From CAYRYU01 sp964428355 (GTDB taxonomy: Bacteria; Muiribacteriota; Ozemobacteria; Ozemobacterales; Ozemobacteraceae), in assembly GCA_964428355.1 (NCBI GenBank), contig CAYRYU010000016.1:1-64000 (forward strand): 64,000 nucleotides of DNA, given 5' to 3'. Below the pieces are notes generated by a model. The model did not search any database. It was given only the letters and a program-made list of their open reading frames with translations, and was not told the DNA's origin. The first letter of the stretch is position 1; the number at the start of each line of letters is the position of its first letter. This document shows positions 56,295-64,000 of the stretch, one piece after another. The position numbers were made by a program, and so were the translations under genes.

Positions 56295-58274
56295 GTGACG
56301 ACCTCAAAATCGATCCTGGGCCTGAACCACATTTCCTTTTCCCTGACGAGCGGCGTGGGAGCCCTCGTTCTGGAAACCCTGGACGATCTGGAGAAACGCT
56401 CCCCGTCCGAATCGATCACCCAAGCGCTGCATGGAGCGCTTCTCCGGATCAAGAGCCCCGTCCTTGCCTTCCAGGTCAGGAAAACCCTCCGGAAGATCTC
56501 GGGGGAGCTGGCGGGAAAGCCCCTATCAGCGGATGGAGTCTCTCCGGAGGCCATTCTTCTTCGGCCGGAGAAACTCGAGGAAACGGCGGTGGTCATTTCG
56601 CAGGTCGGGAAGGACCTTTCCCCGACCTGGCTGACCGCATTGCGAAAGGCGCGATGGAGCGAGTGGCCGGGACGGATCCTCCCGACATTCCTCCGTTTCG
56701 TCGGCTCCTTCGGCGGACAGGAGGATTTCGGGCCAATCCGGTCACTTCTTGCGGAGACGCAGGAAGGTCCCGTGGTAGAATCCGCTCTCGAGGCCCTCGA
56801 ACGGCTGGGATCCCCCGATCTGGAGGAAAGGGCCAGGGCTTTTCTTTCCTCCCCGAGCCCGGCTCTTCGGGGAAAGGCCGCCCGGATCCTGTACCGATTC
56901 AACCCAGCTGACGCCCTCGAGCACCTTCTTCCCCTCCTGTTCTCGGAAAACCCGGTCGAGCAGGCAATCGCCTTGCATCACGCAGCGGGGTTGCCTTTCT
57001 GGGAACTCGAATGCCACCTCCTGCGGTTCGTGGGCGAAACCCTCGATTCCGACCTCCTGATGAGGGCGAGCCCTCTTTTCTGCGCTGGCGCCACTCCGGA
57101 GCTCACGTTCAAGCTCTACCGGGTCTACAAGACCCTCCAGGATACGCACAGGGACCTCGTGAAGGGTCTCATAATCCAGGTCGTGCTTGCATTGTACAAA
57201 ACGCGGCAGATAACCACGTCCCCGCAGGATTTCATCGATTCGGTGAGAGAGAAGATCGCCTCGGAGGATCTTCAGAAGGCGAAATCGATCGGGGAGGAAA
57301 CGGATCCCCAGGAGAAGCCGGGTTCACCCGCCGAGCCCCTGCCATCGACTACCCCCGTTCCCCCAGCACCGCTTCCCGACAAACCGGCCTCGCCTTCCGC
57401 ATTCGAAGCGATGGGCCCACACGAGCGAATCATCTTCCTCAACGATCTTCCCGCCGAAGGATTCCCCGCCTTCCGGGGGCGCATCCCCGACCTGCTGAAA
57501 ACCACGAGAGGAAAAGAACTGGCAGCCGTCATCCGACTCCTTGGACGATACGGAAGTTTCGAGGATGCAGCGCTTGTTCCGGGTTATCTCGACCATGAGG
57601 ATCCGGTGGTCGTGTGCGCCGCAATCGATGCCCTCGTCATGCTCCAGCCCGATCATCTCGGCGTGTTCCTTCCCAAGCTGATGCAAAGCCAGAAAGGCAA
57701 GATCCGCTTCCATGCGACCCAGGCATTCATCAACCTCGACCGCCAACAGGTCCGGAGCCTCGTTTCGGAGATGCTCCGCTCATCGCAACCGAAGCAGCGG
57801 GCGATGGCCATTCCGATCTGCGTCCAGGTCGACTTCATGGTCGTCCGGGACACACTCCTCAAGGCCCTCGAACGGGAGACCTCCCCGGAGCTGATACAGA
57901 AAATGGGAGTCCTGCTCAGCTCGAACCCAGATCGCGAGATACTTCGGACGATCTTCCGGTTCATGAAGCAGCAATCGGGACAAGTGGCGGAAATCCTCCA
58001 GGACGCGGCCCAACAGACCGCGAAGAACCTTTCGGTGATCATGGGAAAGTCGGTTCCCTTCGAGGAGCTCATCGCGGAGGAGGAAAAGAGCTTCCAGGCC
58101 CAGGTCATGGCCCGGGAAGCCCGCCCCCCAGCGCAGGCGGCCAGAAAGGCAACTCCCGCGGAAGGGGCTACCGGCGATGCCGAGAAGGAAGCCCGCCTTT
58201 TCCGGGTCGTGGTGGTCCTGATAATTCTCAACTGGCTTGCCCTGGCCGTAAATATCGCCCTCAACCTCCGTTGA
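56295..58274 (+). CDS. HEAT-repeat protein with C-terminal membrane anchor
   Basis: 659 aa from a GTG preceded by GGGGGAAA. No signal peptide. Two blocks of HEAT-like helical repeats (about 60-330, 390-590; for example ESALEALERLGSPDLEERA and YLDHEDPVVVCAAIDALVML) flank a Pro-rich linker (about 335-380). A single transmembrane helix ends the protein (VVVVLIILNWLALAVNIAL). A cytoplasmic scaffold tethered to the inner membrane is inferred. It closes the probable operon. Confidence 0.75.
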   Translation: MTTSKSILGLNHISFSLTSGVGALVLETLDDLEKRSPSESITQALHGALLRIKSPVLAFQVRKTLRKISGELAGKPLSADGVSPEAILLRPEKLEETAVVISQVGKDLSPTWLTALRKARWSEWPGRILPTFLRFVGSFGGQEDFGPIRSLLAETQEGPVVESALEALERLGSPDLEERARAFLSSPSPALRGKAARILYRFNPADALEHLLPLLFSENPVEQAIALHHAAGLPFWELECHLLRFVGETLDSDLLMRASPLFCAGATPELTFKLYRVYKTLQDTHRDLVKGLIIQVVLALYKTRQITTSPQDFIDSVREKIASEDLQKAKSIGEETDPQEKPGSPAEPLPSTTPVPPAPLPDKPASPSAFEAMGPHERIIFLNDLPAEGFPAFRGRIPDLLKTTRGKELAAVIRLLGRYGSFEDAALVPGYLDHEDPVVVCAAIDALVMLQPDHLGVFLPKLMQSQKGKIRFHATQAFINLDRQQVRSLVSEMLRSSQPKQRAMAIPICVQVDFMVVRDTLLKALERETSPELIQKMGVLLSSNPDREILRTIFRFMKQQSGQVAEILQDAAQQTAKNLSVIMGKSVPFEELIAEEEKSFQAQVMAREARPPAQAARKATPAEGATGDAEKEARLFRVVVVLIILNWLALAVNIALNLR

Positions 58275-58307
58275 CCATTGGCCCCGACCCTGGGTTATCG
58301 AAGGATT

Positions 58308-58340
58308 ACCACAAAGACGCGAAGGACACGAAGACCACCA
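58308..58340. repeat. Short direct-repeat tract of the ACCACAAAG/GACACGAAG type
   Basis: Related units CACAAAGACGC, GAAGGACACGAAG and ACCACCAGG follow each other in the 248-bp gap before the MATE gene. Similar tracts are common in intergenic DNA of uncultured bacteria, from memory. The rest of this gap shows no gene. Confidence 0.4.
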
Positions 58341-58522
58341 GGAAATCTGTTTTTCCGCTCTTCAGGTTTGAGGTTCACTGGGGACGCCCGGTCCGCCATG
58401 GCACGGTGAGCCACGTGTCAATCCGAGGAACGCACGCGAGGAAGGAACCCGAAAACCCATCGCGGGATTTGCGGAAATCCCTGGACTTGATCTGGGGACG
58501 GTAATGAAGTATTTTCGCCGGC

Positions 58523-59893
58523 ATGGCGGATGGCCGGCATTTTGGAAGGCTCCTCAACGGACGTCTGGGCCGGGAGGCCCTTGGACTCGCCGGTCCCCTC
58601 GTTTTCCAGGCACTCGCTTATTCGCTCCTGGGCGTTCTCGACCGGATAATGGTGGGTGCCCTTGCCGAAACCGCGATTTCCGGAGTCGGGATCGGGAGCC
58701 AGATACTCTTCTTCGCCAACACTCTCGCGGGGACGGTGGCTTCCGCTGGGGCGATCCTGGCGGCGCAGTTCCGGGGAGCGGGAAATCGCGACAGGATCGT
58801 GGAGCTTGCCGCAACAGGGTCTGCTCTGTGCCTCGCACTCGGTGTCGGCTCCGGAATCCTGCTCTGGATCTCCGCCTTTCCCCTTTCCAGCTGGCTTGCG
58901 AATGGGAACGAGGCAATTGCCGGGGTGGGGGCATGGTTCCTCAAGATAGTCCTCTTGAGCGTTCCCGCCGTCCTCCTGACGTTCGTCCTGACGGGAATCA
59001 TGCGGGCCCTGGGCGACACGAGGACCCCGGTCGTATGTTCGCTGGCAGCCCTCGTGACCAACTCCGTTCTGAACATCCTCCTGATCAACGGGTATTGCGG
59101 ACTTCCGAAGTGGGGCGTTTCCGGAGCGGCTTTTGCCACCTGCATCGCTCATTTCGTCGGGTTTTTTGTTGCTGTCTGGGCTTTCTTCCACCATTCCTTC
59201 GCGGACCAGGGTTTCGACCTCGGGGGGATGAAGAACATCTCCCGGGAGATGGCGATCCGCATCGGAAGATTGACCTGGCCCATCACCCTCGACGCCCTTT
59301 TCTGGCAGGCTGCTTCCCTTGCCTATACGCGGGTTGTGGGAGTCCTCGGGGAGTCGGCCCTGGCCGCCTACTTCATGTTCATGGGGATCCGGAGTCTCGG
59401 CTACATCCCACTCGGAGCGCTGGGAACGGCTTCCTCCATCATGGCGGGCAGGTTCCTCGGGGCCGCGCGTTTCCGCACCACCCGGATCGTGGTCGGGCAT
59501 GGACTCCGTCTCGCGATCCTCGGGGCGATCGGGATGGGAATATTGATGTGCCTGTCTTCATGGCCCTACACATGGTTTTTCAAGGTCGATCCCACGGTAG
59601 GGGAACTCGCGCGACGGTTGATCCGCTGGTTCGCCCTTGTTCTTCCCTTCGAGGGGGCGATCGTGGTCTACGCCTTCGTCCTGCGTGCGGGCGGTGACGC
59701 ACTCGCAATCAGCTTGATGACCGCGTTCTCGTTCTGGTTCGTGGGAATTCCGGCATCCTGGTTTTTCGGGGTCCGTTGCGGTTACGGACTCCCGGGGGCC
59801 TTCCTCGGAATGGCCATGGAATCAATCACAAAGGCTTTCCTTTTCCGATGTCGGGAACGCGGAGGCTCCTGGATGAGAAACCTCTCGAGGTGA
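58523..59893 (+). CDS. MATE-family multidrug/metabolite efflux transporter
   Basis: 456 aa, twelve hydrophobic segments, no signal peptide. The two-fold MATE pattern is seen in LAGPLVFQALAYSLLGVLDR with VGALAETAISGVGIGSQ in the first half and ITLDALFWQAASLAYTRVVG with GESALAAYFMFMGI in the second. MATE proteins export cationic or aromatic compounds by Na+ or H+ antiport. The start lies in an imperfect GCCGGC repeat with no clear ribosome site. Confidence 0.92.
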   Translation: MADGRHFGRLLNGRLGREALGLAGPLVFQALAYSLLGVLDRIMVGALAETAISGVGIGSQILFFANTLAGTVASAGAILAAQFRGAGNRDRIVELAATGSALCLALGVGSGILLWISAFPLSSWLANGNEAIAGVGAWFLKIVLLSVPAVLLTFVLTGIMRALGDTRTPVVCSLAALVTNSVLNILLINGYCGLPKWGVSGAAFATCIAHFVGFFVAVWAFFHHSFADQGFDLGGMKNISREMAIRIGRLTWPITLDALFWQAASLAYTRVVGVLGESALAAYFMFMGIRSLGYIPLGALGTASSIMAGRFLGAARFRTTRIVVGHGLRLAILGAIGMGILMCLSSWPYTWFFKVDPTVGELARRLIRWFALVLPFEGAIVVYAFVLRAGGDALAISLMTAFSFWFVGIPASWFFGVRCGYGLPGAFLGMAMESITKAFLFRCRERGGSWMRNLSR

Positions 59894-59966
59894 AGCGAAC
59901 ACGCCCCGCCCCCCGGGAAGACCCCCCACGCTTCAGAACCCTTGCCCTTCTTCGCCCTTCAGCCCT

Positions 59967-60848
59967 TCAGCTCTTCCTGGGCTTCTGAAGGAAATCGTGG
60001 CGAGGAGGGAGGTCGGGATTGAATTTCTCCGTCGTCGGGACAACCGGCGGAGCGCTTCCGGAGATGATGCTCCGAACTTCCTTTTCGGGGATCCTCAAGG
60101 TTCCCATGCTCGACTGAATCTCGTAGACCCCGTTTTTCATGCCCAGTAATCTCCCTGTCACCCTGTCGCCGTTCTGAAGGGTGATGGCCCTCAATCCTGC
60201 CGGAAGGGCTGCAGGGGAAGCCTCGTAAACTGGACCAACGCCGTTCTGGTGATTCGGGGTGGAAGAGGCCGAGCCCAGAGCGGCAGGGTCCCTCGCCCCT
60301 TCAATGCAGTCCGCTTTCCCTGGCATTTTCCCCTGGGTCAATCCTGCTGTGACCTTGGCATATCCGTCCGAGAAGGCGAAGAAGCTGGTTCCCGCATCGA
60401 TCGTGACATTCGATCCCTTGCAGAACGCCAAGGGCCAGGCAACAAAAATAGCTCCGGCAGCAGTAAGGCCCCTGTCGCCCCCGCCCCGGTGGGTCGCTTT
60501 GCTTGCCCTGAGAGGAATCTTCTGCCCATCGACCGCAGTCGTGAAATCGACCGAAACGTCGAGTGCCCCCCGCCGTCCCAGGATTCCGGCCTTTCTGGAG
60601 TTCAGAACCGTCCCGAAAGCCGGGGTCCCCTTCCTGATCAGGACGTTTCCGGCAGGGTCAAGGAGATCTTCGTCAACCCGGAAATGAACGCGCTCCTTCG
60701 GTTTCACATATCCCGATTTGAGGCGTTCGCACAAGACGAGCTTGAGGGAAGTCTCGGGGGTGATGTTCGCCCCGGCGACGGTTTCCCCAGCCAAAACCGG
60801 TCCCGGAAACAGGAGACACATCAACATAACAATGACCAAAGCAACCAT
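59967..60848 (-). CDS. Exported protein with TrbI/VirB10-like and Sm-like segments, unknown
   Basis: 293 aa with GGGGAGG eight bases before the ATG and a signal peptide (MVALVIVMLMCLLFPGPVLA). Residues 30-170 have a beta pattern common in TrbI/VirB10-type periplasmic domains (LLDPAGNVLIRKGTPAFGTV ... VDGQKIPLRAS). Residues about 220-265 (ITLQNGDRVTGRLLGMKNGV ... MGTLRIPEKEV) resemble a small Sm-like domain. Role unknown. Confidence 0.6.
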   Translation of the reverse strand: MVALVIVMLMCLLFPGPVLAGETVAGANITPETSLKLVLCERLKSGYVKPKERVHFRVDEDLLDPAGNVLIRKGTPAFGTVLNSRKAGILGRRGALDVSVDFTTAVDGQKIPLRASKATHRGGGDRGLTAAGAIFVAWPLAFCKGSNVTIDAGTSFFAFSDGYAKVTAGLTQGKMPGKADCIEGARDPAALGSASSTPNHQNGVGPVYEASPAALPAGLRAITLQNGDRVTGRLLGMKNGVYEIQSSMGTLRIPEKEVRSIISGSAPPVVPTTEKFNPDLPPRHDFLQKPRKS

Positions 60849-61001
60849 CTTCCGACCTCCCCAGGGCTTCCCGGAAACCAGCGGCAGAAGGTTCCATCAG
60901 TTTTTCCGGGGGGGCCCGGCAAGTCCATTGAACGGATCCAGGTTCCCTTCCCCCGGTACGATTTCCGCATTTCCGAACCCTGGAAGATAGATCGGCAATA
61001 A

Positions 61002-61021
61002 CTTCCCTGGATTCCAGGAAG
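61002..61021 (-). terminator. Weak hairpin after the aminopeptidase gene
   Basis: CTTCC(C)TGGA pairs with TCCAGGAAG with one bulged base; on the minus strand it is followed by TTATT. A plausible but weak intrinsic terminator about 25 bp past the stop. Confidence 0.35.
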
Positions 61022-61044
61022 ATCTCTCGCGATACGGAATGATT

Positions 61045-62346
61045 TCAGACCCGGTAGAACTCCCGAAGGGCTTTCATGAAATATCCTGGATCATTTGCGC
61101 CCGCGAGTTCCCTGATCGAATGCATCGAAAGCAACGGCATTCCCACGTCGACAGCCCTTGTGTCAAGGTTGGCGGAGGAAATCGGTCCTATCGTGGACCC
61201 GCCCCGCTCATCGGAGCGGTTGAGGAAGCGCTGGACGGGAACCTTGGCCGCACGGCAAAGGGATTCGAACATGGCTGCCGTGGGGGCATCGGTCGTGTAG
61301 CTCTGGCTGGCGGCAACCTTTATCGCAGGACCACGATTGAGGAGGACCCGGTTCGTCGGATCGCATTTTTCCCCTTTGCTGGGATGTACTGCATGGGCGG
61401 CATCGGCAGAAACCAGTATCGATCGGGCCTTCGCCCTGAAAAAATCCTCCCGGGAACCGCCAAGACCAATTACAACGCGTTCGAGAAGTGTCGCGAGCAT
61501 CGGGGAACCGGCACCCTGTCTTGTGGAGCTGCCCACCTCTTCGTTATCGAATGCGGCAAGAACGTTGACAGCCTTCCCCGCATCCGTCGCTTTCAAGGCT
61601 TCAAGGCCGGCATGGGTGGAGGCCAGGTTGTCCAGCCGCGGAGCCGAGATCAGTTCGCCCTCGAACCCGACGAAACTGCCTGCTTCTGGCTCGTAGAGGA
61701 ACATGTCGTAGTCAAGAATCCGATCGGGTTTGACCTTCATTTCCCGTGCCAGGAGCTGGAGAAAGAACCCCCTTTTCTCGAACTTTCCGCTCGTCAGACC
61801 AATGAGGGGAAGCATGTCCACCTGCCGGTTCAACTTCACCCCATCGTTTACATCCCGATTCATGTGGATCGCCAGGTTTGGGATGATCGCAACGGGCCTG
61901 CGGAAATCGAAGAGAACTGCTTGGGGGTCCAGCAGGGCTTTTCCCGACAGTACAACCCGCCCTGCAAGCGAAAGCGGGCGATCCATCCAGGTATTCAGGA
62001 TTGGACCGCCATAGACTTCCGTATTCAGCTTCACATATGCGTCTTCGGAGGTCATCTCGGGCTGGGGTTTGACCCGGAAACAGGGGGTGTCGGTGTGGGT
62101 GCCCACGATCCGGAATCCTGATTCGGCCGGATTTCCACGTCCCACGACGAACGCGAGAAGCGCGGAGTCGTTCTGTCGGACGAAATGTTTTCCACCTTTT
62201 TTGAGCTTCCACGCCGACGCGCTGTCGAGTTCGCTGAACCCAGCTTTTTCCAGCCGGGCGGCGCACTCCCGTACCGCATGGAACGCCGTAGGACTTGCCT
62301 GGATGAACCCGATCAGATCTTCCGCGAACGCATTCTTCTTTGTCAT
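61045..62346 (-). CDS. apeB: M18-family (aspartyl) aminopeptidase
   Basis: 433 aa, usual length. Metal and catalytic motifs: His in IVGTHTDTPCF, Asp in SAPRLDNLAS, Glu-Glu in FDNEEVGSSTRQGA, Asp in SADAAHAVHP, and His in SMHSIRELAG. These dinuclear-zinc enzymes remove N-terminal, mostly acidic, residues in the cytoplasm. A TATAAT box on the minus strand lies about 60 bp upstream. Confidence 0.93.
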   Translation of the reverse strand: MTKKNAFAEDLIGFIQASPTAFHAVRECAARLEKAGFSELDSASAWKLKKGGKHFVRQNDSALLAFVVGRGNPAESGFRIVGTHTDTPCFRVKPQPEMTSEDAYVKLNTEVYGGPILNTWMDRPLSLAGRVVLSGKALLDPQAVLFDFRRPVAIIPNLAIHMNRDVNDGVKLNRQVDMLPLIGLTSGKFEKRGFFLQLLAREMKVKPDRILDYDMFLYEPEAGSFVGFEGELISAPRLDNLASTHAGLEALKATDAGKAVNVLAAFDNEEVGSSTRQGAGSPMLATLLERVVIGLGGSREDFFRAKARSILVSADAAHAVHPSKGEKCDPTNRVLLNRGPAIKVAASQSYTTDAPTAAMFESLCRAAKVPVQRFLNRSDERGGSTIGPISSANLDTRAVDVGMPLLSMHSIRELAGANDPGYFMKALREFYRV

Positions 62347-62407
62347 CGTCTTCTCCCATGCCTGATGTGATTTGTTGGGCGAGTTTCCGGAGAAAGCCTG
62401 GTGACGA

Positions 62408-62413
62408 ATTATA
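62408..62413 (-). promoter_or_regulatory. Candidate -10 box of the aminopeptidase gene
   Basis: TATAAT reads on the minus strand at 62413-62408, 62 bp before the start codon. No convincing -35 element is found at 16-18 bp, so confidence is limited. Confidence 0.35.
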
Positions 62414-62516
62414 CCACCGCGGCTCAGTGAAGTTTCGGCCCCTGGTGGATCGTGATAGAATGAATCCAGCCCCCAACCAAGGCTGCCGGGGAGGAAAACC
62501 GGAATGGAGAGTTGGA

Positions 62517-63047
62517 ATGGGTCTTACACCAGGGCAAAGAGGGTTCACCCTCATTGAGTTGGTTATCGTCTTCGGCCTTCTCTCGTTTCTTCTAGCCATC
62601 GGGATCGTCCATTTCCGGAACTCCAGGGCCAGCGCCTCGATGTTGACTTCGAACATCGTATCCCACATGGATTTCCGACGCGCCTCCACGCGGCTCCAGG
62701 AAGAACTCCAGGCGGGTTGCGAAATACTCAAACCCTTCGAGGGCAGAACCCTTCCGTATCTCGTTTTCCGCGACATCGTCAACCGGACCCGGATCCTCTA
62801 TCTCGAAAAGGCTTCCGACCAGAAGGAGAAACCCGCCCGGTTGGTGAGCTACACCGATTGTTACAAAAGCGCTTTCGATCCCGCGATGAAGGAAACTCTC
62901 TTTGGAAGGATCAAGAAAATCGAGTTCACGACCATTTCCCTCGGAATCGTCGTGGTTCACCTGTCGCTTGTCGACGCTGAAGATCGTGAGCTCAGCTCGA
63001 TTTTCGAGATTCCCCTGAAGAATTTCGGGGCGACGGAGGTGGAGTGA
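62517..63047 (+). CDS. Prepilin-type cleavage/methylation protein 3
   Basis: 176 aa from the ATG at 62517, preceded by GGAGAGTTGGA. MGLTPGQRGFTLIELVIVFG is a canonical type III signal with hydrophobic helix (LLSFLLAIGIVHF). The head domain holds two Cys (GCEIL, DCYKS). It overlaps the following prepilin by 4 bp, so a further minor-pilin operon starts here. Confidence 0.85.
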   Translation: MGLTPGQRGFTLIELVIVFGLLSFLLAIGIVHFRNSRASASMLTSNIVSHMDFRRASTRLQEELQAGCEILKPFEGRTLPYLVFRDIVNRTRILYLEKASDQKEKPARLVSYTDCYKSAFDPAMKETLFGRIKKIEFTTISLGIVVVHLSLVDAEDRELSSIFEIPLKNFGATEVE

Positions 63048-64000
63048 AAATTCCTCAATCGTTCCGGACTCCCTGGAAAAAGCATTCGGAAAAGGGCTTC
63101 ACCCTCCTGGAACTGCTTCTCGGAATCTTCATCGGGGCGGCGGCCTTGACGACCATCTACCAGTTCATGCAGAGCAGTTCCCAGTCAGTTGCCCTCTCCA
63201 GCCAGCATTTCATTGCCCTGCATCTATCCGGAAAGGTCATGGCGGATCTTTTCGAGGAATCCCGCATCAGCAATACCCTCACGGAAAACAGCATCACATT
63301 CCCCGATCTTGTCAGCCGGAGCCCGGTGGTGGACGCCCAATCGCCTTTTTTCCAGATGGTCCGGGATTCCAGGGAACCGTGGGGAGCAATTCAACCCGGG
63401 GTCGATATGGGAGTGACGAAGGATTTCGGGCCGACCTACAACCTGCTTCAGCCATTCTACCTCCAGGTATCGATCCGGCGGCCCGCGCCGGCGTCTTCTC
63501 GGGATCCCGAGCGGCATCTTGCCGAATCCACTATCAAGGTGGATTGGCAGGAGAAATCGGGCATGAGCCGTTCCTATACCATTCAGTTCGAATGCCCAAG
63601 CCCATATGGACCTCTCCCTGAGGAAAAAATCCTGATCGACGAGGAGACCTTGAAGCAGAGAGTCAGGGAGGAGTTTTTCCCCGATATGCCCGATAAATCG
63701 CTCGAACAGGCAATTTCGGCGTCCGGGTGCGACGGGGGGATGCTGATGAAGGCCGGGAAAATCGGTGTTCTCATGGCCGACCTCACTGCCTCCATCGCCT
63801 CCCTGTCCGCCGAAATCCAGGTCTTGAGCAAAAAGCGACGGGAACAACTGCAGAACCTTGGTCCCTCATTCATCGAAACCCAGTTGCGGATCTCCCGCAA
63901 AACCGAGACCGGTGCCAGCCTCCTCTACAACGTTCTTTTGGAAGCAGCCCAGGAAGCCAGCTCCATCCAGGAGCAGGGAACAGCGGGAAACCTCGGAAAG
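63044..64000 (+). CDS. Prepilin-type protein 4, 3' end outside the window
   Basis: GTG at 63044 overlaps the previous stop (GTGA) and the frame stays open to base 64000, giving at least 319 codons. After a 20-residue charged leader, KGFTLLELLLGIFIGAAALT is a prepilin processing site and helix. The head contains EFFPDMPDKSLEQA and a long helical part (MADLTASIASLSAEIQVLSK). It is larger than usual pseudopilins. Identity beyond prepilin is not known. Confidence 0.8.
   Translation, partial: MKIPQSFRTPWKKHSEKGFTLLELLLGIFIGAAALTTIYQFMQSSSQSVALSSQHFIALHLSGKVMADLFEESRISNTLTENSITFPDLVSRSPVVDAQSPFFQMVRDSREPWGAIQPGVDMGVTKDFGPTYNLLQPFYLQVSIRRPAPASSRDPERHLAESTIKVDWQEKSGMSRSYTIQFECPSPYGPLPEEKILIDEETLKQRVREEFFPDMPDKSLEQAISASGCDGGMLMKAGKIGVLMADLTASIASLSAEIQVLSKKRREQLQNLGPSFIETQLRISRKTETGASLLYNVLLEAAQEASSIQEQGTAGNLGK

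Overview
ORGANISM. The window is GC-rich, densely packed chromosomal DNA from a bacterium with a Gram-negative-type envelope. Visible support: secretin N-domain proteins, type IV prepilins, a predicted lipoprotein, SPFH membrane proteins, many signal peptides, an ECF sigma factor with a membrane anti-sigma factor, and SpoIIE-type phosphatases. No rRNA, tRNA, CRISPR, phage or transposase gene was seen. Seven runs of exactly 100 N are scaffold gaps. Two of them are flanked by the same 55 bp on both sides, which points to a short-read, probably metagenomic, assembly. The taxon cannot be fixed from the sequence; a Riflebacteria- or Planctomycetes-like lineage is a guess only. LAYOUT. 1-3114 (+): two secretin-domain proteins without a visible pore domain, sharing a C-terminal tail. 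3230-8687 (-): two paralogous secreted proteins of unknown function and two MuiA-like (DUF4140/DUF4139) proteins in one operon. 8852-11669 (+): a pair of SPFH/Band 7 proteins. 11702-15902 (-): a GAF-PAS4 hybrid histidine kinase and a coiled-coil membrane protein. 16040-26073 (+): a tightly coupled operon for an unusual sugar or surface glycan: DHS-like protein, cytidylyltransferase, radical SAM, extended SDR, HAD phosphatase, APH-like kinase, split transketolase, methyltransferase, SDR-methyltransferase fusion, medium-chain dehydrogenase. 26191-31493: a small secreted protein and a 1566-aa lipoprotein with FN3, Big_5-like and beta repeats. 31500-34274: an accessory-looking island with four copies of a GGGGACA...TGTCCCC palindrome around an HTH-GspE fusion and a hemerythrin. 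34272-39613 (-): two tandem SpoIIE phosphatases. 39858-46306 (+): a roughly 2097-aa secreted protein. 46431-58274 (+): ECF sigma, anti-sigma/FecR, a hydrophobic 640-aa protein, a PilX/GspK-like protein, two prepilins, a dockerin-like protein, a small secreted protein, a STAS protein and a HEAT-repeat protein. 58523-64000: MATE transporter, secreted protein, M18 aminopeptidase, then two more prepilin-type genes running off the end. HOW IT FITS TOGETHER. The strongest regulatory signal is a 31-bp element, GGGTAACA-N14-GGCGTCWTA, with identical spacing before the sigma gene and before the 640-aa gene that heads the pilin-like run. It looks like an ECF promoter that autoregulates the sigma factor and switches on the 48.2-58.3 kb cluster. 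The recurring theme is surface display and envelope biogenesis. CAUTION. Several apparent long ORFs cross N gaps and are artefacts: cytidylyltransferase/radical SAM is two genes, and the 1675-aa phosphatase ORF is two paralogues. Conversely, two genes that look split (transketolase N subunit and the giant protein) rejoin in frame when the duplicated 55 bp and the Ns are removed.
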